Assembly (NCBI RefSeq): GCF_000447205.1
Contig: NZ_AUWY01000111.1
Coordinates: 1 to 63,028 of the forward strand
DNA from: Sphingobium ummariense RL-3
GTDB lineage: Bacteria; Pseudomonadota; Alphaproteobacteria; Sphingomonadales; Sphingomonadaceae
Direction: 5' to 3'
Length of the DNA stretch: 63,028 nucleotides
Numbering within the stretch: position 1 is the stretch's first letter; each line of letters begins with the position of its first letter. Positions 37,641 through 44,846 of this stretch are shown piece after piece. The notes beneath the pieces are model-generated. The model was given only the letters and a program-made list of their open reading frames with translations. It searched no databases and had not been told where the DNA came from. A program made the position numbers and the translations under genes.

Positions 37641-37810
37641 GACGCGACAGGGGCGAAGTTCACAATGTCGTCGGGCAAAACGGGCCGGATAAGGCCGAAA
37701 AGTCACGGAAAAGCCACTGCGACGCGACAGCGACGCTACAGGTAGGTCACACGAACGCGACAGTTGGGGCACAGCGACGCGACACCGAAGCGACAGGTAC
37801 GCGACAGGGG
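37641..37810 (+). repeat. Array A: degenerate 11-bp tandem repeat (CGCGACAG core)
   Basis: Cores close to CGCGACAG begin at 37723, 37734, 37756, 37778, 37789 and 37800, every interval a multiple of 11. Weaker units fill the slots at 37701, 37712, 37745 and 37767, giving about ten units over 37701-37810; an isolated copy is at 37641. The array lies in the 613-base gene-free stretch 37555-38167 between purH and the first small ORF. No spacers are present, so it is not CRISPR. Confidence 0.75.
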
Positions 37811-37940
37811 AAGGGCGTGTCCGGGTTGCGGGGACGGGGATCGAGCGCTGGTTCATCGGTCAGGATAAACCAGAGAAAATCCTATTTTGGAAGGGGTGCG
37901 AGGGATGATGGTAGCCGACCGAAAGCGGATATGGAGGTAA

Positions 37941-38057
37941 CCGTCACCCCGGACCCTTCGACCAGGCTCAGGACCGGCTTGATCCGGGGACCCACTGCCC
38001 TTTCCCACGGCGCGGCCGAAAAGAAAGCGGGATCCCGGGTCAAGCCCGGGATGACGG
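37941..38057. repeat. Composite dispersed inverted repeat
   Basis: Outer arms CCGTCACCCCGGA (from 37941) and CCCGGGATGACGG (to 38057) are complementary with mismatches. The left arm is split by about 24 bases resembling the other dispersed repeat of this window (CCTTCGACCAGGCTCAGG; compare 42228-42323), with GGAC on both sides. It looks like one repeat nested in another, in gene-free DNA. Confidence 0.6.
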
Positions 38058-38167
38058 ACAAGAAATGGCAAATAACGACCATTTTTCGCCGTTCCTTGAT
38101 CCTCTGGCTCGATCTAGGAGCTGCCATTCCTCTTTGCGGCTGGTCGCTCCTGTGGCAATGCAGAGCT

Positions 38168-38455
38168 ATGCTGTCGGATGAATTAGGCGATCTCATTGAG
38201 ATTATAATTTTGCTCCTACGGACTGACCAAGGCGTTCGAAGAGCGATCACGCCTGCTACCCAGATTTGCTATCAGCTTGGCGTCTGTGATGACGATATGG
38301 ATGACGTTATGTTGGAGGCAATTCGCCGTGTGGGCAGGCGTCCGCTTATGGCGGGTGAGCCCGGCAGCGAAGAGGTCGTTTTTGATCCCGAGCTAACTGT
38401 GGAGGGCTTGGCAAGTTTCATACTAACTCGTTGCCCTCCGATTGCGCCGACTTAG
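38168..38455 (+). CDS. Hypothetical small acidic protein, possibly acyl-carrier-like (DUF1493-type)
   Basis: A 95-residue ORF in a lower-G+C patch; the 60 bases from 38161 are 42% G+C by my count, against well over 60% in neighbouring genes. The order of features, ITPATQICYQLGVCDDDMDD then MLEAIRRVG, resembles the DUF1493 acyl-carrier-like group, but without a clear phosphopantetheine Ser. The ribosome site is weak. Upstream codons in the same frame are repeat DNA and were excluded. The call rests on composition and a faint family resemblance; it may not be expressed. Confidence 0.4.
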   Translation: MLSDELGDLIEIIILLLRTDQGVRRAITPATQICYQLGVCDDDMDDVMLEAIRRVGRRPLMAGEPGSEEVVFDPELTVEGLASFILTRCPPIAPT

Positions 38456-38546
38456 ACCGCTGGGGAGGTGTCGATCAGTTGCGGACTTCAGTTTTGGGAG
38501 CACCCGGCTCACTAGCGGACGCTGATTTTGCACGATAGAGTGACGT

Positions 38547-38876
38547 ATGACTCCCAAGGATTATGTTTTTCTAGCATTCCTGATTCCAACGCTCGTTGTC
38601 ATTTTTCGAGTGGATCACCGTATGCGAATTGCTGAGCCGAAGCGACGCTTAGGTGTTGGCGCAGCGCTATTTTGCGTGACGCTGTTGCTCTTCATGACGA
38701 TGATGTGGGTGCCAAAGCCGACTGGCGGCAGATCGGATATGTCGATCGAAAACATCATCGCAATGGGCATTGCATCTGCCTTCAGCGGAACCTTTATGCT
38801 GTCGGTTCTTCTTATTTCGGGTGGTCTGTTCCAAACTTTCAAGCGCTGGCAATATTATCGAAAGAGCGGCAGCTAA
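38547..38876 (+). CDS. Hypothetical small membrane protein
   Basis: A 109-residue ORF with three predicted helices: DYVFLAFLIPTLVVIF, VGAALFCVTLLLFMTMMWV and IIAMGIASAFSGTFMLSVLLI, and basic residues between and after (HRMRIAEPKRR; KRWQYYRKSGS). It follows the acidic ORF on the same strand by 91 bases and shares its lower G+C. No family was recognised. The membrane topology is clear enough to support a real gene; the role is unknown. Confidence 0.55.
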   Translation: MTPKDYVFLAFLIPTLVVIFRVDHRMRIAEPKRRLGVGAALFCVTLLLFMTMMWVPKPTGGRSDMSIENIIAMGIASAFSGTFMLSVLLISGGLFQTFKRWQYYRKSGS

Positions 38877-39021
38877 CCGCTTAGAGCGCCGCAAAGCCGA
38901 CAGTCTCCTAAGCACCCTTGATCGCCGTTCACTGGGCCGATCGACGCCAAACCTTCCCGTTAGCGGTCGGTCCGCTCCTGGGCGGGAAAGCTGACCGGCA
39001 GGACGCGACCCATTAGCCGAC

Positions 39022-39516
39022 TTATCGGCTTGAATTTGAAGTCTCCACAACCGGGCGTAGGGTTATGATCTTGTCGGCAATTATCTCGTGGTCAAACGCA
39101 CCCAAGTGTCCGTAACTTCCTTTGCGAGCCGTGCGTCGCCCCACAAACTCAACTGCGAAAATGCCTTCACCATTACCCGACGAACTTAGCACTTTGCCCG
39201 AAAGCCAAATGCGTTCGCCAGCAGTTTGGTGGGAGCAGAAGGTTGCAGGCGAGGGGCAAAAGCGGGAATTCTCGAACTCTCTCCGCCATAACCCTTTCCA
39301 GCGTTGTTCTCGTCCCATTTCGAAGCATTTGTCCGTGCCCAACGGCATGGCTTCGATACCGCCGTATTTGATCTGCTCAAGACATTGCTCGGTGATGCCT
39401 GGCATGCCCTCTCGCAACTCTTGGATAGCATTGTCTGTTAGGCGCTCAGGCCGTTTATCGCACGCCTGCGCCACGAGTAGAACAGCGGGGAGTAGTTGGA
39501 CAAAGCGGCATTGCAT
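39022..39516 (-). CDS. Putative lipoprotein, sphingomonad hypothetical family
   Basis: A 164-residue protein. The N-terminus has a short hydrophobic stretch with a possible lipobox (LLVAQACDK). Several cysteines follow (EQCLEQIKYGG, TDKCFEMG, SRFCPSPATFCSH). The C-terminal FVGRRTARKGSYGHLG and DHEIIADKIITLRPV resemble small conserved proteins I associate with sphingomonads. It points towards the membrane ORF across 145 bases with nothing recognisable. The function is unknown. Confidence 0.6.
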   Translation of the reverse strand: MQCRFVQLLPAVLLVAQACDKRPERLTDNAIQELREGMPGITEQCLEQIKYGGIEAMPLGTDKCFEMGREQRWKGLWRREFENSRFCPSPATFCSHQTAGERIWLSGKVLSSSGNGEGIFAVEFVGRRTARKGSYGHLGAFDHEIIADKIITLRPVVETSNSSR

Positions 39517-39607
39517 ATCACGGTGATGCCGGTCGCGGAGGCAATCTGCAATGTCTGCTTTTCCGGTATATCTATCCGGGAGCCGCCAGTCCGCTTCCCA
39601 CCCACGT

Positions 39608-39632
39608 CGTCATCCCAGCGAAGGCGGAACCC
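39608..39632. repeat. Partial REP-like element
   Basis: CGTCATCCCAGCGAAGGCGG matches one arm of the perfect inverted repeat at 60516-60597, but the partner arm is missing. It lies in the 255-base gap between the lipoprotein and HTH genes, where nothing else is recognised. Confidence 0.5.
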
Positions 39633-39771
39633 ATCTCCTGACCTCTCCCGCATCACCAGGTTGAGAGCGCAATCCTCACTGGCGCGGTAACGATGACGCT
39701 TGACGCGCTTGCTCCACCGCTCTGCCAAAACCCTCTTTCCTACTTGAACATTCTTTGATCTATCCTGTCGG

Positions 39772-40062
39772 ATGGAACAGCACCCCACTCCCGCATCGCC
39801 ACCCTTGCCGCCCGTCCCCGCCGACCGCGCGCACTGGAGCCCCGCCAGGCAACGCCTATTCCTGAGAGCCCTCGTCCAGACCGGCTGCGTCGCCCGCGCC
39901 GCCGGCATCGCGGGAATGTCGCGCACCAGCGCGCATCGCCTGCGCCGGCGCCTCGCGGGCACGCCCTTCGACCAGGCGTGGGACCGGGCGCTGGCGCTGC
40001 ATGCTCGCCGCATGGCCGATCCCTTCGGCGGCGATCCCGTTCCCGCGCCGCCGCCGGCATGA
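39772..40062 (+). CDS. Small helix-turn-helix-like protein
   Basis: A 96-residue protein: a proline-rich N-terminus, then HWSPARQRLFLRALVQTGCV, ARAAGIAGMSRTSAHRLRRR and AGTPFDQAWDRALALHARRM. The middle block (ARAAGIAGMSRTSAHRLRR) has the look of an HTH with a basic recognition helix, as in terminase-small-subunit or transposase-type DNA binders. Its stop overlaps an ATG (ATGA) that opens the next reading frame, and the 11-bp repeat array B starts right behind it. DNA binding is inferred, not shown. Confidence 0.65.
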   Translation: MEQHPTPASPPLPPVPADRAHWSPARQRLFLRALVQTGCVARAAGIAGMSRTSAHRLRRRLAGTPFDQAWDRALALHARRMADPFGGDPVPAPPPA

Positions 40063-40316
40063 CGCAGGTGTGGCGCGTCCCTGTCGCGTCGCCGTTACCC
40101 TGGCGTGACCTTGCTGTCGCGTCGGCGCGGCCTTGCCGTGACCCGACTGTCGCGTCGCCGTCGCTTCGCCGTGGCTTTGGCGGTACTATTGGCCCGATCG
40201 ACCCCTTTTCACCCGACGACGGTGTGAACTTCGGCCCGCCCCCGGACGTGGCCCGTCGTCGGCCACCGCACGCCCCTTGCGCTCCCCCCGCCCCTTCGGC
40301 CAAAAGCCCCCCGTGA
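40059..40316 (+). CDS. 85-codon ORF built on 33-bp repeats
   Basis: An open frame joined to the HTH gene by ATGA (40059-40062) and to the ATPase gene by GTGA (40313-40316). Residues 9-41 are three 11-residue repeats (VASPLPWRDLA, VASARPCRDPT, VASPSLRRGFG), coded by three 33-bp DNA units at 40081, 40114 and 40147. The rest is proline-rich. The double overlap argues for translation, possibly only as a coupling device; the sequence may equally be repeat DNA without a selected product. Confidence 0.4.
   Translation: MTQVWRVPVASPLPWRDLAVASARPCRDPTVASPSLRRGFGGTIGPIDPFSPDDGVNFGPPPDVARRRPPHAPCAPPAPSAKSPP
40070..40179 (-). repeat. Array B: degenerate 11-bp repeat, inverted relative to array A
   Basis: CTGTCGCGTCG recurs at exactly 40081, 40114 and 40147 (33-base period), with degenerate 11-base units in between (for example GCGTGACCTTG, CCGTGACCCGA). 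It is the reverse complement of the array A core at 37701-37810. It lies inside the 85-codon ORF between the HTH and ATPase genes. A single further copy is at 55476-55487. Confidence 0.75.
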
Positions 40317-41761
40317 CCGCCAGCATCAGCATAGGAACCGACGGCACGGGCAACCCCGTGCTGGTCGACGTGGAGGAGTTGCTCGCCACCCGCCTGCTCG
40401 TCCAGGGCAATTCGGGATCGGGCAAGTCACATCTGCTGCGCCGCCTGCTGGAGGAGAGCGCCCCGCTGGTACAGCAGGTGGTGATCGACCCGGAGGGCGA
40501 CTTCGTCACGCTGGCGGACGAATATGGCCATGTGGTGATCGACGCGGGCGACTATGCGGAGCGCGACATCGTTCGCATGGCGATGCGCATCCGCGAACAT
40601 CGCGCCTCGGTGGTGCTGAGCCTCGAATCGCTGGAGCTGGAGGCGCAGATGAAATGCGCCGCGACCTTCCTTTCCACCCTGTTCGATGCGCCCCGCGACC
40701 ATTGGTATCCCGCGCTGGTGGTGGTGGACGAAGCGCAGATGTTCGCCCCCGTCGCGGCCGGCGACGTGTCGGACGAGGCGCGCCGCCTCTCGCTCGCCGC
40801 CATGACCAACCTCATGTGCCGGGGGCGCAAGCGCGGCCTCGCCGGCGTCATCGCGACGCAGCGCCTCGCGAAGCTCGCCAAGAATGTCGCGGCCGAAGCC
40901 TCGAACTTCCTCATGGGTCGCACCTTCCTCGACATCGACATGGCGCGCGCCGCCGACCTGCTGGGCATGGAACGGCGGCAGGCCGAGCAGATCCGCGACC
41001 TGGAACGCGGCCGCTTCCTGGCGCTCGGCCCCGCCATCTGCCGCCGCCCGGTCGCGGTGCGGATCGGCGCGGTCAAGACCAGCACGCGCGGCGGCACGCA
41101 CAAGCTGATGCCGCCCCCGACGACGGCGGGCGAGGAGTTCCAGGAACTGCTCTTCGCCCCGGCGCAGGACGACACGCCCCCTCCGCCGCCGCGCCCCGAA
41201 CCGGCGCCCGTCCCGGCCGAAACGGTGCTGCAGCAGCTCGCCGCCGCCCCGCTGGCCAAGCCCGAGGCGCCCCAGCTCGACTTCGGCGAGAGCGAGCCGG
41301 TGACGGTGGCGGTGCTGGAGGACATGGTGGCGGACCTCGGCGAAGCGCTGCCCGCGGCCTCCGCGCTCTACCAGGATTTCGGCATACGCTGCCGGATGAA
41401 GGGGCTGAAGGCCGCGCCGCTCGACCTGCCCGCCTTCCGCAAGCGCTTCGCCATGGCGCTCGCCGGCATGGCCGATGCCGACGATCCGCGCTGGGCCGAT
41501 GCGCTGCGCGTCGGCCAGGGGCTGGCGGAGGACATGCTCGCCCCCTTCCTGCTGATCGCCCGGGCGGCGATGCAGGGCCTGCCCTGTCCCGACGACCATG
41601 CGCTGGCGCGCGCCTACGGCACCAGCTCGCCGGGCCGGGTGCGGCGCCTGATCGACTATATGGAACGGCAGGGCGTGATCGTCGCCCGCACCGACTTTTC
41701 CGGCAAGCGCTCGATCGGCGTGCCGGGCCTCGGCCTCTCCACGGCGGCGGCGGAAGGGTGA
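40313..41761 (+). CDS. HerA-like ATP-binding protein (DUF87 type)
   Basis: A 482-residue P-loop ATPase. Walker A is QGNSGSGKSHLLRR (residues 31-44), Walker B ALVVVDEAQMF, with VIATQRLAKL as a sensor-like segment. A proline-rich linker (PPPPPRPEPAPVPAE) separates a C-terminal helical domain ending in a winged-helix-like block (ARAYGTSSPGRVRRLIDYM, RQGVIVA). The family includes HerA/VirB4-type DNA translocases; this stand-alone type has no established role. The start GTG 40313 overlaps the preceding ORF. Its own stop overlaps the phosphatase start. Confidence 0.83.
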   Translation: MTASISIGTDGTGNPVLVDVEELLATRLLVQGNSGSGKSHLLRRLLEESAPLVQQVVIDPEGDFVTLADEYGHVVIDAGDYAERDIVRMAMRIREHRASVVLSLESLELEAQMKCAATFLSTLFDAPRDHWYPALVVVDEAQMFAPVAAGDVSDEARRLSLAAMTNLMCRGRKRGLAGVIATQRLAKLAKNVAAEASNFLMGRTFLDIDMARAADLLGMERRQAEQIRDLERGRFLALGPAICRRPVAVRIGAVKTSTRGGTHKLMPPPTTAGEEFQELLFAPAQDDTPPPPPRPEPAPVPAETVLQQLAAAPLAKPEAPQLDFGESEPVTVAVLEDMVADLGEALPAASALYQDFGIRCRMKGLKAAPLDLPAFRKRFAMALAGMADADDPRWADALRVGQGLAEDMLAPFLLIARAAMQGLPCPDDHALARAYGTSSPGRVRRLIDYMERQGVIVARTDFSGKRSIGVPGLGLSTAAAEG

Positions 41762-42225
41762 GCGCCTCGGTCCTCTTCGTCTGCCTCGGCAATATCTGCC
41801 GGTCCCCGCTGGCCGAAGCGGCGCTGCGGGCGGAGGCGGCGAGGGCCGGGCTCGACATCCGCGTGGATTCGGCCGGCACCGGCGACTGGCATGTCGACTG
41901 CCCGCCCGACCCGCGCGCGCAGGCCGTGGCGCTGCGCAACGGCGTCGACATCGCTCATTATCGCGGCCGGCAGGTGCGCGCGGACGACTTCCGGCGGTTC
42001 ACTTATGTCTTCGCGCTGGACGACCGCAACCTCGCCCATCTGCGCCGCCTCCGCCCGGCGGACGGCACGGCGGAGCTTTCCCTGCTCATGGACCTCGTGC
42101 CGGGCCGCGAGGGGACCAGCGTCGCCGACCCCTATTATGGCGAGGAGACCGGCTTCGACGTGACCTGGAACGATGTGACCACGGCCGCGCGCGCGATCGT
42201 GCGGGCGCTGCTGAATGATAAATAA
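41758..42225 (+). CDS. Low-molecular-weight protein-tyrosine phosphatase
   Basis: A 155-residue phosphatase. The P-loop is VCLGNICRSPLAE with nucleophile Cys9 and Arg15; the general acid Asp is in ADPYYGEE. The start is GTG 41758, overlapping the ATPase stop (GTGA), so it is the last of four coupled genes. LMW-PTPs commonly dephosphorylate BY-kinases in polysaccharide export; no such kinase is in this window, so the partner is unknown. Confidence 0.92.
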   Translation: MSASVLFVCLGNICRSPLAEAALRAEAARAGLDIRVDSAGTGDWHVDCPPDPRAQAVALRNGVDIAHYRGRQVRADDFRRFTYVFALDDRNLAHLRRLRPADGTAELSLLMDLVPGREGTSVADPYYGEETGFDVTWNDVTTAARAIVRALLNDK

Positions 42226-42227
42226 CC

Positions 42228-42323
42228 CGTTCGGGCTGAGCCTGTCGAAGCCCTCTTCTTCCTTAAAAGAAGGACAAATTCCTTAAAAGAAGGACAAACC
42301 CTTCGACAGGCTCAGGGCGAATG
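42228..42323. repeat. Inverted repeat with internal 20-bp tandem duplication
   Basis: Arms 42228-42250 and 42301-42323 pair at 20 of 23 positions (CTGAGCCTGTCGAAG core). The loop holds CCTTAAAAGAAGGACAAA twice at a 20-base period (42261 and 42281). It sits between the convergent phosphatase and OsmC genes, so it may terminate both. The arm is related to 48335-48427. Confidence 0.7.
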
Positions 42324-42339
42324 GGGGCGGCAATATCGC

Positions 42340-42720
42340 TCAACCCAGCTTCGTGTCGATCGGCAGGCCCTGCTTCAGGGTCAGTGTGACCGGCGTGCGC
42401 TCGGCGACCTCGGCCAGCCGCGCCTTCTGCGCCTCGTCGAGCCCGACGATGGTCAGCGTCCGCTCGATCCGGCGCTCCTCCTTGCCGGTCAGGCGCAGCG
42501 CGACGTCGAGCGATTCGAGCGGCCACTCCTTGCGGTCCGCGTACATCCGCAGCGTGATCGCGGTGCAGGCGCCAAGGCTCGCCAGCAGCAGGTCATAGGG
42601 CGCCGGCCCCGCACCCTGCCCGCCCAGCGCGGCGGGCTCGTCGGCGGCGAGGACGTGGCCGCCCACCTCGATCTGCGTGCGATAGCGGTCCTTGCCGATA
42701 TGGGCGGTGCCACGGGCCAT
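42340..42720 (-). CDS. OsmC family protein
   Basis: A 126-residue OsmC/Ohr-like protein. YDLLLASLGACTAITLRMYA carries the first conserved cysteine. The second position reads RTPVTLTL, with Thr instead of the Cys-Pro-Val of peroxide-reducing members, so two-cysteine peroxidase chemistry is unlikely. It starts 12 bases after the pirin gene and is the last gene of the 83-residue ORF/pirin/OsmC set. Confidence 0.88.
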   Translation of the reverse strand: MARGTAHIGKDRYRTQIEVGGHVLAADEPAALGGQGAGPAPYDLLLASLGACTAITLRMYADRKEWPLESLDVALRLTGKEERRIERTLTIVGLDEAQKARLAEVAERTPVTLTLKQGLPIDTKLG

Positions 42721-42732
42721 GGTCGCCGCTCC

Positions 42733-43629
42733 TCAGGCCGGAAGGGGGATGAACTCGCTTTCCTCGGGCACACGGGCGAAGCGCTGGGCCTGCCAGTCGG
42801 CCTTGGCCTGCTCGATCCGCTCGGGCGAGGAGGAGACGAAGTTCCAGTAGATATGCCGCGCCTCGGGCATCGGCTCGCCGCCCAGCAGCATCAGCCGGGT
42901 GTCTCCCTTGGCCTGCAGCACGATCTCCGCGCCGGGCTTGAACACCACCAGTTCGTTGGTCGCAAAGCCCCCGGTCTGGCCGATCACCTCGACCGCGCCG
43001 GCGACGACATAGATGGCGCGCTCGACATGCTCGGCCTTCAGCTGGTAGCGCGCGCCGTCGCGCATGGCGATGTCGGCATAGACCATGTCGGAAAAGGTCT
43101 TCACCGGCGACACCAGCCCGTCGGAGCTGCCCGCGATCACCGAGATGCTGACGCCGCCATCCTCCGCCTTGGGGATGTCCTGCGCCTTGTGATGGGCGAA
43201 GCTGGGGTCGATCTCCTCCGCCTGGGTCGGCAGCGCCACCCAGGTCTGCAGGCCGAACAGCGTGCCGCCCGTGGCGCGGACCTCGGGCGATGTGCGCTCG
43301 GAATGGACGATGCCGCTGCCTGCGGTCATCCAGTTCACCTCACCGGGGCGGATCGCCTGCACCGATCCCACCGAGTCGCGGTGCAGGATTTCCCCCTCCA
43401 GCAGATAGGTGACGGTGGCGAGGCCGATATGCGGGTGTGGGCGCACGTCCAGCCCCTCGCCGCTGCGGAACACCGCCTCGCCCATCTGGTCGAAGAAGAT
43501 GAAGGGGCCGACCATGCGCCGCTGCGCCACGGGCAGGGCGCGGCGGACCTGGAAACCTTCGCCCAGGTCGCGGACCGCCGGCAGGATGACGAGGTCGACG
43601 CCCTCGATGTCGGACGAACGGACGGACAT
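42733..43629 (-). CDS. Pirin family protein
   Basis: A 298-residue bicupin. The N-terminal cupin shows metal ligands in [17 protein letters not shown] and [10 protein letters not shown]. The C-terminal cupin is present ([17 protein letters not shown]), and [15 protein letters not shown] is the standard pirin C-terminal motif. Bacterial pirins act as quercetinases or modulate central metabolism; the role here is unknown. It lies 24 bases after the small upstream ORF. Confidence 0.92.
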   Translation of the reverse strand: MSVRSSDIEGVDLVILPAVRDLGEGFQVRRALPVAQRRMVGPFIFFDQMGEAVFRSGEGLDVRPHPHIGLATVTYLLEGEILHRDSVGSVQAIRPGEVNWMTAGSGIVHSERTSPEVRATGGTLFGLQTWVALPTQAEEIDPSFAHHKAQDIPKAEDGGVSISVIAGSSDGLVSPVKTFSDMVYADIAMRDGARYQLKAEHVERAIYVVAGAVEVIGQTGGFATNELVVFKPGAEIVLQAKGDTRLMLLGGEPMPEARHIYWNFVSSSPERIEQAKADWQAQRFARVPEESEFIPLPA

Positions 43630-43653
43630 GGGACGGCTCCTTCGGATCGGGGA

Positions 43654-43905
43654 TCAGGCGCCCAGCAGCGCCAGCGCCTCGATCTGTGCCCGAGAAAAGC
43701 CCTGCTCCGCAAGGTCCGGCACATGCGCTTCGGCGATCCGCCGGGTCCGGCCGGTCTCGCAGAGGAAGGCGCGGACCGGGCGATAGCGTTCGGGCAGCTG
43801 TTCGGCGGGGCGCGTGCCGCAACGGATATCGGCCACGGCGTTGAGGGTCGCCTTCACGTCCTGCCATTCGGCGGGGCTGAGGCGCGGGGTTGCGATGTTC
43901 AGCAT
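43654..43905 (-). CDS. Small conserved hypothetical protein
   Basis: An 83-residue, mostly helical protein (SPAEWQDVKATLNAVADI, ERYRPVRAFLCETGRTRRI). AAGGAG precedes ATG 43905 at good spacing. It lies directly upstream of pirin on the same strand and is probably first in that operon, since a terminator separates it from the next pirin gene. No family was recognised. Confidence 0.65.
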   Translation of the reverse strand: MLNIATPRLSPAEWQDVKATLNAVADIRCGTRPAEQLPERYRPVRAFLCETGRTRRIAEAHVPDLAEQGFSRAQIEALALLGA

Positions 43906-43999
43906 GGGAAGGCTCCTTCAAAAAGCGTGCCTGGCTCCTACACCAGGACAGGGGTTGCGGTCAGACGGATAATCTCGTCCACTGTGTTCGATTTTTCCG

Positions 44000-44029
44000 A
44001 AAAAGGGGGCGAGGGTGATCCCCGCCCCC
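44000..44029 (-). terminator. Intrinsic terminator after second pirin gene
   Basis: On the minus strand a GGGGGCG stem pairs with CGCCCCC (44005-44011 and 44023-44029) and is followed by TTTTT. It begins four bases after the stop at 44034. This is the cleanest rho-independent terminator in the window, and it splits the two pirin units. Confidence 0.88.
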
Positions 44030-44033
44030 CGAA

Positions 44034-44732
44034 TCAGGCTGCATCGACCAATACGATCTCGCTGTCCTCGATGGCCGTGATGCGGATCACGTCCATGTCG
44101 CTGATCGCCGCGCCGTCGCGCGCATTGACCCGGACATCGTCGATCTGCACCGCCCCGGTCGCCGGGACCAGATAGGCCTTGCGATCCTTTCCGATCGGAT
44201 ATTCGGCGCTTTCCCCGGCCCTCAGCGTCGCGCCGACCACCCGCGCGTCGGTGCGGATCGGCAGCGCGTCATTGTCGTTGTCGTAGCCGGAGGCGAGGGT
44301 GACGAACCGGCCGGACCGCTCGCCCTTCGGGAAGGGGCGCGCACCCCAGCTCGGCGCTTCGCCGTCGCGGGTCGGGAGGATCCAGATCTGGAAGATGCGC
44401 GTGGTCACGTCCTCCAGATTATATTCCGAATGGCGGATGCCAGTGCCGGCGCTCATCACCTGCACGTCGCCCGCCTCGGTGCGGCCCTTGTTGCCCAGGC
44501 TGTCCTGGTGGGTGATCGCGCCTTCGCGGACATAGGTGATGATCTCCATGTCGCGATGGGGGTGCGGCGGGAAGCCGGTCTGCGGGGCGATGGTGTCGTC
44601 GTTCCAGACGCGCAGATTGCCCCAGTGCATGCGGGCGGGATCATGATAGCCGGCGAACGAGAAATGATGCTTGGCGTCGAGCCAGCCGTGGTTGGCGCCG
44701 CCGAGGCTGTCGAAAGGACGAAGTTCGATCAT
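44034..44732 (-). CDS. Pirin family protein (YhhW-like)
   Basis: A 232-residue cupin protein. Metal ligands are in GFPPHPHRDMEIITYV and GTGIRHSEYN. The shorter C-terminal half and RIFQIWILPTRDGEAPSW fit the YhhW-type pirins. AGGAGA lies well placed before ATG 44732, which decides the start over a longer frame. It is divergent from a LysR gene 114 bases away, which probably controls it. Confidence 0.92.
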   Translation of the reverse strand: MIELRPFDSLGGANHGWLDAKHHFSFAGYHDPARMHWGNLRVWNDDTIAPQTGFPPHPHRDMEIITYVREGAITHQDSLGNKGRTEAGDVQVMSAGTGIRHSEYNLEDVTTRIFQIWILPTRDGEAPSWGARPFPKGERSGRFVTLASGYDNDNDALPIRTDARVVGATLRAGESAEYPIGKDRKAYLVPATGAVQIDDVRVNARDGAAISDMDVIRITAIEDSEIVLVDAA

Positions 44733-44846
44733 CTTGGGTCTCCTGTCGGTGCGGCCGCTGCCGCTCCGTCGGACACCCATTTAGGCCTTGCACACTTTCC
44801 TGATCAGAGGGATAAATTGCATCATTATGTTCGAGGAAATGGAATA

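Noticed and set aside
37641..37810. CRISPR-like array
   Set aside because: Units are 11 bases, directly adjoining and degenerate, with no spacers and no cas genes.
37607..38167. Upstream extension of the small acidic ORF
   Set aside because: It translates the 11-bp array and the composite palindromic repeat; composition is that of repeat DNA, so only the part from 38168 is kept.
39438..40013. Minus-strand open frame overlapping the HTH gene
   Set aside because: It is antisense to the HTH gene over half its length and the rest includes a REP-like fragment; no family features.
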